A stretch of DNA of 13,481 nt from JAGOTP01 sp964443315 (GTDB taxonomy: Bacteria; Patescibacteriota; Patescibacteriia; 2-12-FULL-60-25), in assembly GCA_964443315.1 (NCBI GenBank), contig CAYUCP010000021.1, forward strand, positions 1 through 13,481, in the 5' to 3' direction. Shown here one piece after another: positions 1-9,700 of the stretch. Both the position numbers and the translations under genes were made by a program. Each line of letters starts with the position of its first letter. The stretch's first letter is position 1. The notes beneath the pieces are model-generated. The model did not search any database, was not told where the DNA came from, and was given only the letters and a program-made list of their open reading frames with translations.

Positions 1-484
1 GTTTCTTGCCGATGACTTCGTCTGCGAGGCCAGGGGTTTTGATGATCGTTCCGCCCAGGGTAGAAACGGCTTGTGCCGGCGAGTTCCGGGATTGGTCGGC
101 AGGGGTTGTATCCACTGGTTTGGCCGTTTTCAGGGTTGCAACTTCGCCGGCCAGGGTATCCCGCTCCGTGGTCAGTGCGGCGACTTGCGCGGTCAGGTCC
201 GTGATCGTTTGGTCACGTTCGGCAAGGGTTGCCGCGGATTGGGTTGCGGCTCCGGTCAGTTTGGTGACGTTTGCTTCGGCGGCCGTTACCTTTGCCGTCA
301 ACGCTTGAACGTCCCCAGCCACGTCTTCCCGAGCGACCGTTTCAGCGGCTGTCCGCAGTTCGTCCAGGCTTTTGACCTCCGTAAGGGTTTGGTCGAGTTG
401 GGCTTCCGTCGCGTCAGGTTCTCCGAAAATCCGGCGCAGGCTGTCCAAAATGGGTGTGTAGTACTTGCTTTGAAATAACGACAT
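1..484 (-). CDS. Scaffold-like coiled-coil protein, N-terminal part (runs off left edge)
   Basis: I translated this frame by hand from the ATG at 484; it stays open for 161 codons to the window edge, so the C-terminus is missing. The start MSLFQSKYYTPILDSLRRIF is followed from about residue 25 to 122 by an Ala/Thr/Glu-rich heptad-like region (for example LTAQVAALTTERDTLAGEV) that should form a long coiled coil. A Pro/Thr/Ser linker comes next (about 122-140), and then the beginning of another segment. No cysteine is present. It starts only 8 bases after the stop of the S49 protease gene. A coiled-coil protein directly after a prohead protease is the usual place for a capsid scaffold, either free or as the N-terminal part of a capsid precursor. 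The role is inferred from position and composition; no family signature was recognised. The start lacks a Shine-Dalgarno sequence. Confidence 0.72.
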   Translation of the reverse strand, partial: MSLFQSKYYTPILDSLRRIFGEPDATEAQLDQTLTEVKSLDELRTAAETVAREDVAGDVQALTAKVTAAEANVTKLTGAATQSAATLAERDQTITDLTAQVAALTTERDTLAGEVATLKTAKPVDTTPADQSRNSPAQAVSTLGGTIIKTPGLADEVIGKK

Positions 485-492
485 GGTTAAAG

Positions 493-1443
493 TCAGTTTT
501 TACCGCCACGACTTGCCCAAAGGGAGACGCGGGAAACGGCAGTGTTTAAATTACCGGTCATGTCAGAAAGCCCGCGCTTTGTAGCTTCGCGGGCATCAAA
601 CATCCGGCCGGATAAAGTTTCTTCGATAAGGTCCGGTTCGCCCAGGAGTGGGCGGGCCATTTTCACGGCTGACCGGAATTCGGTCGCCACTTTGGTTGTC
701 ATTTTACGCAGGGGTGAAAAGTCCCCGGACAGGGCTGCCCGGATTTCCTCGTTTTTATTTGGGCTGTTATCAGCATACACGTCGAGGAAATTTTCTGCGT
801 GTTCAGCCAGTAGGCGCCGGTCTATGCTGTAAAGAGCGCCAATACTTCCAAAACGGGCACCGCCGTAGGCTCCTATAATTTCCGTAGCGCCGGTTATCCC
901 GAGGTATGCGGCGCTGCCAGCGTAATGCACGTTTGCAATGACCGGTTTATTACGTTCACCGACTACTGAACGAAGCCGCCAGCCGGCCGTAGCCTCCCCC
1001 CCTCCTGAATTCACGTCGAGGACAACCCCTAAAATATTTGGATTGGCATACGCTTGTCGCATATCGCGTTCCAGGACATCGATACCCCTGGTTGACGCAG
1101 CACTTTCTGACCGCATTACTCCGGACAATTTCAGGACAGCGACCGAGTTAGCAGGGGTTTCGTCGGCATAGTAAAGCCGCCATTTATCCAGGACGACGGG
1201 CGCCGGCCCGCCAGGGCCTAACGTAAAAAGCGAAGGCAGTTGTAGTTCCCGCCGTTCACTCATGCCCAGGGATACAAACGGAGCGCCGGCCCTCATTAAA
1301 GCCAGTTCCTGCAGGTAAGTGCAGTACGCATTTATTGCAAATTCCAGGTCGATGGCCAGTTCACCGCATAGCAAAGGTTCGATAAACCTGTTATGAATTT
1401 GGTCCTGTAAGACCTCCGGATGTACGTCGTTCATGTCTGGCAT
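493..1443 (-). CDS. S49-family (SppA/ClpP-fold) peptidase, probable prohead protease
   Basis: This 316-residue protein has the landmarks of phage S49 serine peptidases. LDVNSGGGE (about 142-150) matches the oxyanion-loop strand. YAGSAAYLG holds the likely nucleophile Ser177. FGSIGALYS (about 198-206) is the conserved GSIG motif, and Lys230 in NSPNKNEE is a good candidate for the general base. The first ~100 residues are a phage-type N-terminal region with no recognised domain. In tailed phages such enzymes cleave scaffold and capsid proteins inside the prohead, and the scaffold-like gene that follows 8 bases later fits this. The frame can be extended to an ATG at 1503, but that overlaps the upstream gene by 38 bases and adds a basic, low-complexity leader. 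I prefer the ATG at 1443, 22 bases after the previous stop; ATG 1434 is also possible. The family call is firm; the prohead role is inferred from context. Confidence 0.88.
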   Translation of the reverse strand: MPDMNDVHPEVLQDQIHNRFIEPLLCGELAIDLEFAINAYCTYLQELALMRAGAPFVSLGMSERRELQLPSLFTLGPGGPAPVVLDKWRLYYADETPANSVAVLKLSGVMRSESAASTRGIDVLERDMRQAYANPNILGVVLDVNSGGGEATAGWRLRSVVGERNKPVIANVHYAGSAAYLGITGATEIIGAYGGARFGSIGALYSIDRRLLAEHAENFLDVYADNSPNKNEEIRAALSGDFSPLRKMTTKVATEFRSAVKMARPLLGEPDLIEETLSGRMFDAREATKRGLSDMTGNLNTAVSRVSLWASRGGKN

Positions 1444-1465
1444 GACGCAAACGTATTGCCGGTTT

Positions 1466-1783
1466 CTATTTTTTGCCCGGCTCTGAGTTGGTTTCCTTTC
1501 CAATATCGGAAGGGTTTCCCCCGCAGCAGTCTTGTGCCATACGCCAAATTGTAGTTTGAGGGAGCCCGTATTTTATTTCAAGTTGGGCCCAAGACATCTG
1601 CCCGAGGTTCCGGTCATCGCATATAAAAGCCTTAATAACCGCTTTGTATTCAAGGGTTTCAAACATGGCCCGGAGGTCATTGCTCAGGCAATCCCATTCG
1701 TCAACCTCCGATAATTTAAACCGGATGGCAAACCGAATGCAGGCTTTTTTAAATACGATTTCTGGAACGTCGTTTCCTTTCAT
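1466..1783 (-). CDS. Small helix-turn-helix protein, function unknown
   Basis: This predicted protein has 105 residues. The N-terminal half (1-55) looks helical and mixed-charge. Residues 58-84, centred on SWAQLEIKYGLPQTTIWRMA, read as a helix-turn-helix: a first helix with Ala/Leu, a turn at KYGL, then a recognition helix starting PQTTIWR. The tail is short and polar. This arrangement is seen in phage DNA-binding proteins such as small terminase subunits and in minor regulators, but the HTH lies near the C-terminus here and no family was recognised. The start at 1783 (MKGNDVPE) overlaps the nucleotidyltransferase gene by 35 bases; an ATG at 1834 would overlap by 86 and is less likely. It is followed 22 bases later by the S49 protease gene. 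It could be a packaging or head-assembly accessory protein, but that is only a guess. Confidence 0.65.
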   Translation of the reverse strand: MKGNDVPEIVFKKACIRFAIRFKLSEVDEWDCLSNDLRAMFETLEYKAVIKAFICDDRNLGQMSWAQLEIKYGLPQTTIWRMAQDCCGGNPSDIGKETNSEPGKK

Positions 1784-2477
1784 GGGTAGCCGATATTTTT
1801 CCCTCTTTAATACCTTGCGCGAACCAGCGGGCAACGGAATCGGTATCGCAGCAGTATTGCCAGTTGCTTAACTGGTACTGGTCATGCACTTGTACCAGTT
1901 CCAGGTATTGCCCGTTGTTCAGCAGGTCGATGACCCGTTTATGTTCGGACTTTGGCAGTTTGTCGAAATCCCAAATAGGAAGCATGACTTTTTCTTTTTC
2001 TGGAATAATGCATCGGGTTCGATCCGCACTTTGCGGCAATTCGTATGCCGCTTTTGCCCAGGCAGGCGCCCAAAAATCGAAGTCACTGAAAACCTTGTCT
2101 TGTTTACCTGCCCGGCGCCGGGCCTCCCTCATTGCGGCCCCGTCATCTTTTTCCACATAGTCACCCCGGACCCTGGACCCGCAAGCATAAATTTGAACGC
2201 CAGGGAAGCAAGCGGCGATTTTGATATAAACCTCTTTTGTTCGTAGGGGCATTTGTTCGAAGTACTGCACCCGCCGTTTTGCTGCGATCCGCTCCAAAGG
2301 TGTTTTGTCCAGGGCTTTGACCTGGTACTCCCTGGTGTCACCCAATACCCTGGCATGGTATGCCCATCGACGGGTATTCTCAGGAGTTGGGTTAAACCGT
2401 TCCATGGAAAGGGGGCAGACTCTTTTAAACTCTAAGAAAAGCCCCATCGCTTGCCCGTGATCAATTTCCCCCGGCAT
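1749..2477 (-). CDS. Nucleotidyltransferase-fold protein (Pol beta-like superfamily)
   Basis: This protein has 242 residues. Residues 97-107 (YACGSRVRGDY) and 131-138 (SDFDFWAP) form the signature of Pol beta-type nucleotidyltransferases: hG[GS]...Dh[DE]h, with the two metal-binding acids most likely Asp132 and Asp134. The gap between the two motifs, about 24 residues, is longer than the 9-13 typical of minimal MNT proteins and carries a basic stretch (REARRRAGK). A third acid could be Asp170 or Asp172 in PIWDFDKL. The N-terminal ~85 residues are helical and charged. Such enzymes transfer a nucleotide to RNA, protein or small molecules; the target here is unknown. Its ATG overlaps the stop of the large tail gene (TAATG), and the small HTH gene overlaps its 3' end, so it is transcribed within the virion operon. 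No HEPN partner is visible. The fold call is good; activity is not shown. Confidence 0.75.
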   Translation of the reverse strand: MPGEIDHGQAMGLFLEFKRVCPLSMERFNPTPENTRRWAYHARVLGDTREYQVKALDKTPLERIAAKRRVQYFEQMPLRTKEVYIKIAACFPGVQIYACGSRVRGDYVEKDDGAAMREARRRAGKQDKVFSDFDFWAPAWAKAAYELPQSADRTRCIIPEKEKVMLPIWDFDKLPKSEHKRVIDLLNNGQYLELVQVHDQYQLSNWQYCCDTDSVARWFAQGIKEGKISATHERKRRSRNRI

Positions 2478-5077
2478 TAGTATTCTGTTGTTATTACGCA
2501 GTTTTCAGGGACGTCGAACGTTTCGGCTCCATATCCGAGCGGCGACCAGGTTCCCCCGAACCATTGCTGCGCCTGCGTGTCATGGGTATACCGGTAAATT
2601 TCTCCGCCGCTGTCCGATATCACAATTTTGAAGGACTGGCAAATCGGCCGTTTGATATAGAAAAACCGGAGTTCCTCTTTTGGGGTAAAAATCCGGTCAC
2701 TATATCCGAATGTGAAATATGGTACGCCGATTTTATTCAAAACATCGGGTAAGTTCCTGACGTATGGCCTCCCTCCTATTTCGATGATGTCAATAAGCCC
2801 GAGGTCGACGGGACCGCCCAGCTGTTCAATTTCGTCAACCTCGAACGACGTTACCTGCATACCGTCGAGGGTTGTTTGTTGGATATACTGCCCGATGTCC
2901 TGGTAGTATTCGCATTGGATAAATCGGCAGGAACAGGGCTGGTCACAGCATTGGCTGTCAGTCGGTTCGATGATTAAGGTCATTGGAGTAGGGTCATCTG
3001 AACACGTCTCAAAATCCCGAATACCCGTTCCTATCCCTGTCAATTCCCGGCCATTGTCTTTAAAAAGAAATTGGGTTCTAAAATCCCATTCTGAAAAGTT
3101 CTCAGGAGTTATGAAAACCAAAATATCGTAAATCCGCCCCCGCTGGTTGCGTTGGGTGTATCCGAGCCAGAACAAAACGAACAAGTCGCCGGCCAGGGCC
3201 CCGAAAACGAAATTCCCATCCTGAACGACAGGGGTTACCAGGTTCCAGGTTCTTTTTTGGGCCAGGTATCCTAAAAAAGCGTTTGTGCCGTATTGCTCGA
3301 ATTGGTAGGCAGCGAAGGCGTCGGCAGTACCTGTTTTGTTTGGGTTTTCCTGTGCTACATATCCATGAAAAAACAGGATACGGGGACCTATTTCGAAAGA
3401 CAGTTCCCCGTCCGTATTGTCCCAAAATACCGGGAAGAATGGCGTAGGCTTATCCCCGAACCTTTTTAGTTCGTCGCTTTGCCGTTCGACGGTCGGTTCG
3501 AAGAAAGGGTTTTTGAGTTCGGTTACTCCGTCCGGAAGATCTAAACCGTTTAATATCTTCCTGGAAAAAAACGGGTCAATCGGGGAAAGTTCGTCGATAT
3601 GGGCGTCGGTGCTATCCGCCCAGGCGATTAACGTATACCGTTGCAGGGTTGACTTTATTGGTGTTGGCCTTGCGCTATCACAAACAACCTTTTCCGAAAT
3701 ATCAATAGGCGGGTTTTCCTCAAAAATGAACCCTGGTACTATTTGGGTAAAAACGGTCGACTTTTTTTCCGGGTAAACGGTCACCGTTCTTGACGCCCAA
3801 TTTGTAGCAGTTCTCCCCCTCATAAAATGCAGCATTCCCTTTATGAGGTGCAGCAGGGTGTATTCCGTATGGATTAAGTTTTTCAGGGTCACCGTATCCC
3901 CCCGCATGAGGCTCTTTTGTGTCGGGGTTACCTCGAATAAATACCCCTTTTTGAATGTGGCTCCCTGCGTGGCAAAGAAAGCCGCGGATTCATTTGGTGC
4001 GAGTTCTATTTCGAATGAAATATCGACGTACCTGGTTTCACTTGCTGCCAGGGCGATGACGGTTTCGTCGGTCAGCCACTGGAAAAGGGGGAACCCGTTG
4101 TCCTGTGTTTTCATAAGTCGAAAACCGAACTGGTTAGGTGACGGCCCGATGGTCATTAACCCCTTTAATGAAAACTTGAAGGTTGTCCGGTATCTCAGGT
4201 CATTGGTATAAACTCCGACGTAAGGCGGTCCAGCCGGCGCATGGCTGCCAGGGTCATAAAAAACCGTATCGTACCGCAGTATCGGCACCAAAGAGGTAAA
4301 CGTGAATTGTGATTCGCCTCGACCAATAAACCGGTGAATTCCCCCCTTTGATTCAGTATAGAACCCCCTCCGTAGAATATAAATCCAGGCACCCCGCAGC
4401 AGTTCCGTTTCCAAAACAAGCCCGTCAATGGTCCAACCGATTTCGCACATACCTTTTTTAACCAGGGCGACCAGGGAGAAAAAGTACCTGCAGTCCTCGT
4501 CGCTGACAATCTTGACGGGCGGGTCTGTGAACTGGATAGGCTCTGACAGGTCTAACCAGGCACCAAAGTCCCCCGGCGCCATAATGAACGGAGGGTCGTC
4601 ATCCTGCCAGGTAGGCCGCTGCCAACTTTCTGTGATATTGGCATCATTGAACAGGCTGTCCCCGAGGTCGATGGTATTCAGGTATTTTTTACCGGCCAGG
4701 TATGCCCAATGGTTTTGAGATGTTCTGAACTCGAGTTCCCATTCCTGCGCCCGGTCATTTCTCCCCTTAAAAAAAATAAGGTCGTAGGGGTGTTGCATAC
4801 TGGAAGACATGGCCCGGCACTCCAAATAAGACGTTGAATTATCCAAAATAACAGGGCTGTCGAACTCCAAAAAAACAGCATCGTTTACTGTGCTGAACGG
4901 CACGGAAAACGGGTAAGCCCCTTCGATGACGATTTGATTTCCTTCGCCGAGCTCTTCGGCGTTCTTTGATACCCGGAGGGAGAAACCCGGCTTTAAATCC
5001 AGGGTTGCCCATATTGCGCCCCCCAAAATATTGGACGCTTCCTGCGTGAGCCTTACTTCTATTTTATCGCAGCACAT
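2477..5077 (-). CDS. Large virion protein in tail-associated/hub (Tal-like) position
   Basis: This 866-residue protein has no catalytic motif that I recognise. Its N-terminal segment (about 45-80, with IEGAYPFSVPF and AVFLEFDSPV) resembles the start of structural proteins I associate with Bacteroidota phage tails; this is a resemblance from memory, not an alignment. Most of the chain is beta-rich and aromatic. A cysteine cluster lies at about 710-723 (CCDQPCSCRFIQC), and the protein also begins MCCDK. The C-terminal 90 residues (about 775-866) look like a compact beta domain, rich in Tyr/Phe/Trp. It follows the tape measure and the 563-residue gene, overlapping the latter by one base (TAATG). 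In siphophages the second large gene after the tape measure normally encodes the tail-tip hub or tail-associated protein, so a baseplate or host-contact role is inferred. It could instead be a tail fibre base. Confidence 0.7.
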   Translation of the reverse strand: MCCDKIEVRLTQEASNILGGAIWATLDLKPGFSLRVSKNAEELGEGNQIVIEGAYPFSVPFSTVNDAVFLEFDSPVILDNSTSYLECRAMSSSMQHPYDLIFFKGRNDRAQEWELEFRTSQNHWAYLAGKKYLNTIDLGDSLFNDANITESWQRPTWQDDDPPFIMAPGDFGAWLDLSEPIQFTDPPVKIVSDEDCRYFFSLVALVKKGMCEIGWTIDGLVLETELLRGAWIYILRRGFYTESKGGIHRFIGRGESQFTFTSLVPILRYDTVFYDPGSHAPAGPPYVGVYTNDLRYRTTFKFSLKGLMTIGPSPNQFGFRLMKTQDNGFPLFQWLTDETVIALAASETRYVDISFEIELAPNESAAFFATQGATFKKGYLFEVTPTQKSLMRGDTVTLKNLIHTEYTLLHLIKGMLHFMRGRTATNWASRTVTVYPEKKSTVFTQIVPGFIFEENPPIDISEKVVCDSARPTPIKSTLQRYTLIAWADSTDAHIDELSPIDPFFSRKILNGLDLPDGVTELKNPFFEPTVERQSDELKRFGDKPTPFFPVFWDNTDGELSFEIGPRILFFHGYVAQENPNKTGTADAFAAYQFEQYGTNAFLGYLAQKRTWNLVTPVVQDGNFVFGALAGDLFVLFWLGYTQRNQRGRIYDILVFITPENFSEWDFRTQFLFKDNGRELTGIGTGIRDFETCSDDPTPMTLIIEPTDSQCCDQPCSCRFIQCEYYQDIGQYIQQTTLDGMQVTSFEVDEIEQLGGPVDLGLIDIIEIGGRPYVRNLPDVLNKIGVPYFTFGYSDRIFTPKEELRFFYIKRPICQSFKIVISDSGGEIYRYTHDTQAQQWFGGTWSPLGYGAETFDVPENCVITTEY

Positions 5078-6768
5078 TAGCTTAAATTTTTGGCTGATTG
5101 CAAAGGAATGTCGATTAGGTTGCCTTTGGCGATTAGTTCTACATTTTCCCCGTCTCTGAATATTCGGATTCCGCCAGGATCGATATTAAATCGGACAGCG
5201 ATAAACCCATTACCGGACCGGACCCGTATCCATCTTTCAGGGGATGCTTTAAAGGATTCAAAATAAGAAATAGCCTCTTCGGTATAATTCACACGCGCCC
5301 GGATCGTAGTTTCTTTCCAGGCCCGCACGTTGCCCAGGGATCGCCCTCCATATCTGGCCCGCTCTTCCCGGCTTGTACCGCAGGGCACGTCGAGACATAT
5401 TTCTGTGCCTGTTTGGTTTATTTCCCTTTCTATGACATCGACCATGAGGGTACCAATTCCACCCGGAGGCGTCAAAAAATAGGCGTCCGTGCAGGTTCCG
5501 CAGCTGTCATCGATAATATAAGTCATTGTTTCGCTATAAACCCCGGCAGGGATTCCGCTGGCATCTGCGTATGATACCCATACGTCGTATCTATCAATGT
5601 CAGCGACAGCGACCCCGGAAATATGTCCAGCACGGTAAGGGCTGACATTAAAATTTAGGACCTGGTGCCATTGGCACATATTGTATTCGTCATAAGTAGA
5701 AACAGTTGTGCCGTCCTTCTTTGTCACTAAAAAATGCAGGGTTCTTTTAGGTAGGCTTGCTCCGGACTGGTAATCCCCCTCCAATAACCAAAGCCAGCTG
5801 TACGAATTACGGCAAATCCGCATCTTTTTTGGCTGATTGGTTAGAAAGTACTGGTTCCCTCCGGTCTCCGATGGCAGCCCGCCAGGAGCATTATGCCAGT
5901 ACCAACGCATTCCGTAAGGCTCCGAGACATCGAACGCCGAGTTACAGACCAGAATTTCCCCGCTGCTTTTATAAGTTCCGCTTTGAGGTTGGCAGTTCGC
6001 GTCGCGGAAAATCCAGCCGTATTCTATTTTGTACCTACTGATCAATGTATCGACTGTCGGCAAAATTTCGTCGGTGACGGTCAGTTCCGGCAGTTGGGTA
6101 AACAATGTTCTGCGAATATTCCGGACGTAATCGATTAGGGATTCCGCTATCGAATTGCACCCCACCTTTGGCCGTAATGTCTCGAACCTGGTTATCGGTA
6201 AAAAAGACCCGTTCGGGTTTGAATATTTTAGGAGCCGCACTTCCATGTAAAACCCTTCGACGTATACCGGGGTCGTTCCATTAGCCGACGTTCCTGTAAT
6301 ACCGGTCCCGGCGAATTCTGTAAAGTCCATGCTTGCCCCGGTGAAATTTGGTTGTTCCCGGCATCCCTTCCAGTCGATGTTTACACGCCTTTGCCCGGCG
6401 CCGCCAGAGGTCCAATAACTGACGGTAGCATTTATAAAATAAATATTGCTGGCCAGCATCTGCAAAAAATTGTTTGCCGTTGTCGCCGCATCTGTTGTAC
6501 AAAGGAACGTATTGGCGGTGTTCACCCCGGCCGCATTATCCACCGAGAAGGTATGCCCCCAAATAACCATACTGGTACCGTCTGCAGGAACGGTTAATGT
6601 CGCGGTCATATCTATGTCGACCGTGGCCACCGTTCCAGGGGTTGAAATACCGTCTCCGGAGTCGGGGGTAAACCCAAATTCTATGCATTCGCTTAAATCG
6701 TCGGGCATTGGCATCTCAGTTGCGGGCGACGTCGAGTAGGAGGATGGTACTTTGCTTAAAGTGATCAT
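5077..6768 (-). CDS. Virion protein in distal-tail (Dit-like) position
   Basis: This 563-residue protein is rich in Thr, Gly, Ser and aromatic residues, with almost no charged coiled-coil content, as expected of a beta-rich structural protein. Its first ~90 residues are Thr/Ala/Asp-rich low-complexity sequence (for example TVATVDIDMTATLTVPADG). The C-terminal ~75 residues (TTIRARVNYTEEAISYFESF to the end) look like a separate domain. Cys pairs occur at 423/426 (CGTC) and 458/463 (CLDVPC). It starts 11 bases after the tape measure stop and its stop overlaps the next start (TAATG). The gene directly after the tape measure is usually the distal tail protein, so a tail-tip adaptor role is inferred from order only; at 563 residues it is far larger than a classical Dit of 200-300. 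No known domain was recognised. Confidence 0.7.
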   Translation of the reverse strand: MITLSKVPSSYSTSPATEMPMPDDLSECIEFGFTPDSGDGISTPGTVATVDIDMTATLTVPADGTSMVIWGHTFSVDNAAGVNTANTFLCTTDAATTANNFLQMLASNIYFINATVSYWTSGGAGQRRVNIDWKGCREQPNFTGASMDFTEFAGTGITGTSANGTTPVYVEGFYMEVRLLKYSNPNGSFLPITRFETLRPKVGCNSIAESLIDYVRNIRRTLFTQLPELTVTDEILPTVDTLISRYKIEYGWIFRDANCQPQSGTYKSSGEILVCNSAFDVSEPYGMRWYWHNAPGGLPSETGGNQYFLTNQPKKMRICRNSYSWLWLLEGDYQSGASLPKRTLHFLVTKKDGTTVSTYDEYNMCQWHQVLNFNVSPYRAGHISGVAVADIDRYDVWVSYADASGIPAGVYSETMTYIIDDSCGTCTDAYFLTPPGGIGTLMVDVIEREINQTGTEICLDVPCGTSREERARYGGRSLGNVRAWKETTIRARVNYTEEAISYFESFKASPERWIRVRSGNGFIAVRFNIDPGGIRIFRDGENVELIAKGNLIDIPLQSAKNLS

Positions 6769-6779
6769 TTTGAAAGTGT

Positions 6780-9700
6780 TTAAACTGTTCTGCGTGCGTC
6801 CCCGGCTGCTTTCCGTTCGAGCCTCCGGTCTGCGTCGTTAAGGCCTTCGCCCAGGGCTTCCCGAACTTTGGCTGCAATCATTTCCCCCGCCCGATTTGCC
6901 ACTGTTTCAGCAAATAGGTCGATCTGATCTTCCGAAAATTTAGCGTCTGCTGTCGCTGTTTGGGTTGCCGGTATTTGTTGGGTTGGTACAGCCGGAGCCG
7001 CCAGGGTAAAACCTCCGACAGCAAACGGCCGAGCCGAAACAACCCGGTCGTATTCCAGGGCTTCGAATATGTGGGGGTACTTCTGTACTTGACTGGCAGG
7101 GGCAATGTATTCCCCCTCATGGTATACGGCAAGCCCCCAACTTTTTGGAATGGCGCCAGCCGGTTTCCGACCGGTTTGATCGGGAGGCAGTACGCCAGGG
7201 CCAGCAAACCCGGCAGCGGGTCCGATGGGGATACCCTTGACCATTGGTTCCGGTATGAGGTCGAAAATGGTTTGTGGCGAGGACACCTTCTGCAGGGAAA
7301 TTTTCTGTCCTGGTTGCGATGGCGCCGGGATTGCTTTCTGTACCTTTTTAGCCTGGTCTTTTGTGAAGCCCCCGGTTGCGAAGGACTGCGATTTAATAAC
7401 CGCTACCTGAATACCGGTAAATACGGCAATGGCCGCTGCCAGTATGTAGTTTGGCAGGGCTTTAATAACAGCCAGGGCCCCGGCGATAACCGCTTCGACG
7501 ACCGCTATGTCTTGCCGTTTTTTGGCTGCCTGTTTTTCGATGGCCTCTTTTTGTTTCTCGAAATCTTTGCGGATAGCGGCTTCCTTTTTGGCGTTCCCTC
7601 CGGCCTTTTTTATCCGTTCGTTGTATTCCAGTTCAGCGGACTTTAAAGCGAGTTCCCGGTTCCGTTCGATCCGCCCCCGCTCTATTTCCACGATGGCTGC
7701 CCCGAGCCGGCTGGCAACCTCGAGGCCTTGTTCGACAATATCTTCCGTCAGTTCCTTTTTACGTTGGGCCTGTGCCTCTTCCTCTTCGGCCTCCGTTCGT
7801 AGCCTGGTGAGGTTTGCTTCGGTCAGGGAAGCCCGGAGCCTGTTTATTTCCTCCGTGGTATACTCTTCGGAAGAAAGCCGGCTGTCATTAAATTCTATTG
7901 CCTGCAGGGCTTGCGCTTCCAGCTCCGAGGCGTCCGTTTCGATAGGTATGTCAATCGGAGGGACCTCTATCCCCTGGAATAGTTTGTCGATACGGTCCTG
8001 CAGGGCTTTGTCATCAAACCCAGTGAATACGGCTTCGACTTCTGCCCCGGTTGGGGCTTGTTCTGCCGGCCGCCCCTTGCGCAGACTATCGAGCCGGTTT
8101 TCCAGGGCTGCGAGTTCCTTTTCTGCTTTTATGAGGTCCCCCAAAATTTTGGGCACCTGGTTTGGCGACGCCTTTTCCAGTTCGTCGGTCAGGTCTTTGA
8201 CCTTTTTCCGCAGGGCTTCGAGACTACCTTCGGCAGCCTTCGCCTCTTCTTTGGCTGCTGCAGTTGCTTTTTTTGTTGCCGTGCCTCCCTCGTCTACTTT
8301 CTGCCGGTATTTATCGAAGGCGTCAAAGCTCCCGAACAGGACTTTGGAGGTTTCCTCTATTTCTTTTTGGTAGTCCTGGTAAGCCTTTTCCGCTGCTGTC
8401 AATGCCCCTTTTTGTGCGGATAGACCACGTTCCAGGGCGTCAGACTCTTCGACAGCTGCCACGTTCAGAACGGGCACCCCCTGGTCATTTGTTTTGACCG
8501 CCTCTTCGTTGAACTCCCCCTGTGCCTGTGCTGCGAACTTCAAAGCCTGCGCATAGTCGCGGGCATTCTCTGAAACCTTTTTAAACAGTTCGGAGGACTT
8601 TTCTTGTGTCAGTTGCAGGAAAATTCGCCGCTCGAATTCCTGGTTTGACTTGTCCATCAAATCCCGCAGCTGCGTTTCCGAGGCATTGTTTAGGTCGATC
8701 TGTCCTATGTAGTCGCCGTACTTGCTGGTCAGTTCACTGATTAAATTATTCCGGACGAGATCGGTTTCGTTCGTCTCAGTTGAGGACGCATTATAATTGA
8801 TCAATGCGGTAACAAGCCCGTTAAATTCCTGCTGCTGGTCCCTTATTTGGTCCGAAAGAGGGACGCTTAAATAATCGTTTGCGGCTTCGACTATGCTGTT
8901 AATATGCCCAGCCAGGGTTTGAATAACCCCTCCGGACTTTCCCAGCGTTGCAAATAATTGGCTGAAATTGTCCGCCATGTTAGACAGGGTTCCGTCCAGG
9001 GTTTTTGATATGGCGACGGCAGACCCTGAAATGCCCGGCAGTTTGCCCAGCCCGAGCAGGTATTCGGTCAGGTTCTCCGATGTGTTTTTTATCGTTGTAG
9101 CCTGTCCACGGAAAGTTAATTTCACGTCCTCCCCACTTTTACGGGCAACGATACCGAATTCCTTTAACCGCTCGAACTCCCCTGTTTGCGCGTCGAGGAC
9201 AGCTTCGATAAACTGGTTTAGGCTCTTACCCTGTGACGTGGCTATGTCCCCGAGGGTCCGCATCTGTTCGATAGTCGGGTTAAAGTTCCGGTTTTCCAGT
9301 TTTATAAATCCCCCGACGACCTCTTCCAGCTGGAAAGGGGTTTCTTTGGCGAAAGTCTTTATTTGATCGAAAAGCCTGGTTGCCTCTGATTCACTGCCGG
9401 AGGCCTGTTTCAGCATAGCAAACAACTTTTCGAACTCCCTGGTAGTGTTCACTATTTCACTGCCACCGGACAGGGCAGCGAACAGCCCGCCAAACATAAA
9501 CCCGACCTTTGAAATGACCGGCGCCAGTCCTTCGAAGGCTGATTTATAGTTTCCTACATTACCGGTAAATCGGCCGATTGATTGTTCGGCCTTGTCAATT
9601 TCAACCTTTGCCGCGGATGCTTTACGAATTAAATCCTTTCCGAAGTCGCTGGACCGTTCCGCCCTGGACAGTTCTGAAATCTGTTTAGAAAGCCGGCTGT

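Noticed and set aside
1..478. Two overlapping + strand frames near the left edge
   Set aside because: Both lie opposite the coiled-coil scaffold-like gene, which continues the operon strand with a start 8 bases after the protease stop.
1466..2477. MNT/HEPN toxin-antitoxin pair (NTase plus neighbouring small gene)
   Set aside because: The neighbour shows an HTH and no HEPN R-x4-6-H motif, and both genes are embedded in the virion operon without their own promoter region.
4769..4776. Eight-A run (eight T on the coding strand) in the 866-residue gene as a second frameshift site
   Set aside because: The frame continues normally through it, and a -1 slip meets a TAA at once. No alternative frame of interest.
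6960..7646. 228-codon open frame on the + strand
   Set aside because: Antisense to the tape measure C-terminal part, Cys/Gly/Phe-rich without any recognisable pattern, and overlapping other antisense frames.
7507..8373. Long open frame of 288 codons on the + strand, Ser/Arg-rich
   Set aside because: It is exactly antisense to the Glu/Lys/Ala coiled-coil part of the tape measure gene; such codons read backwards give Ser/Phe/Arg. No domain or sensible start context.
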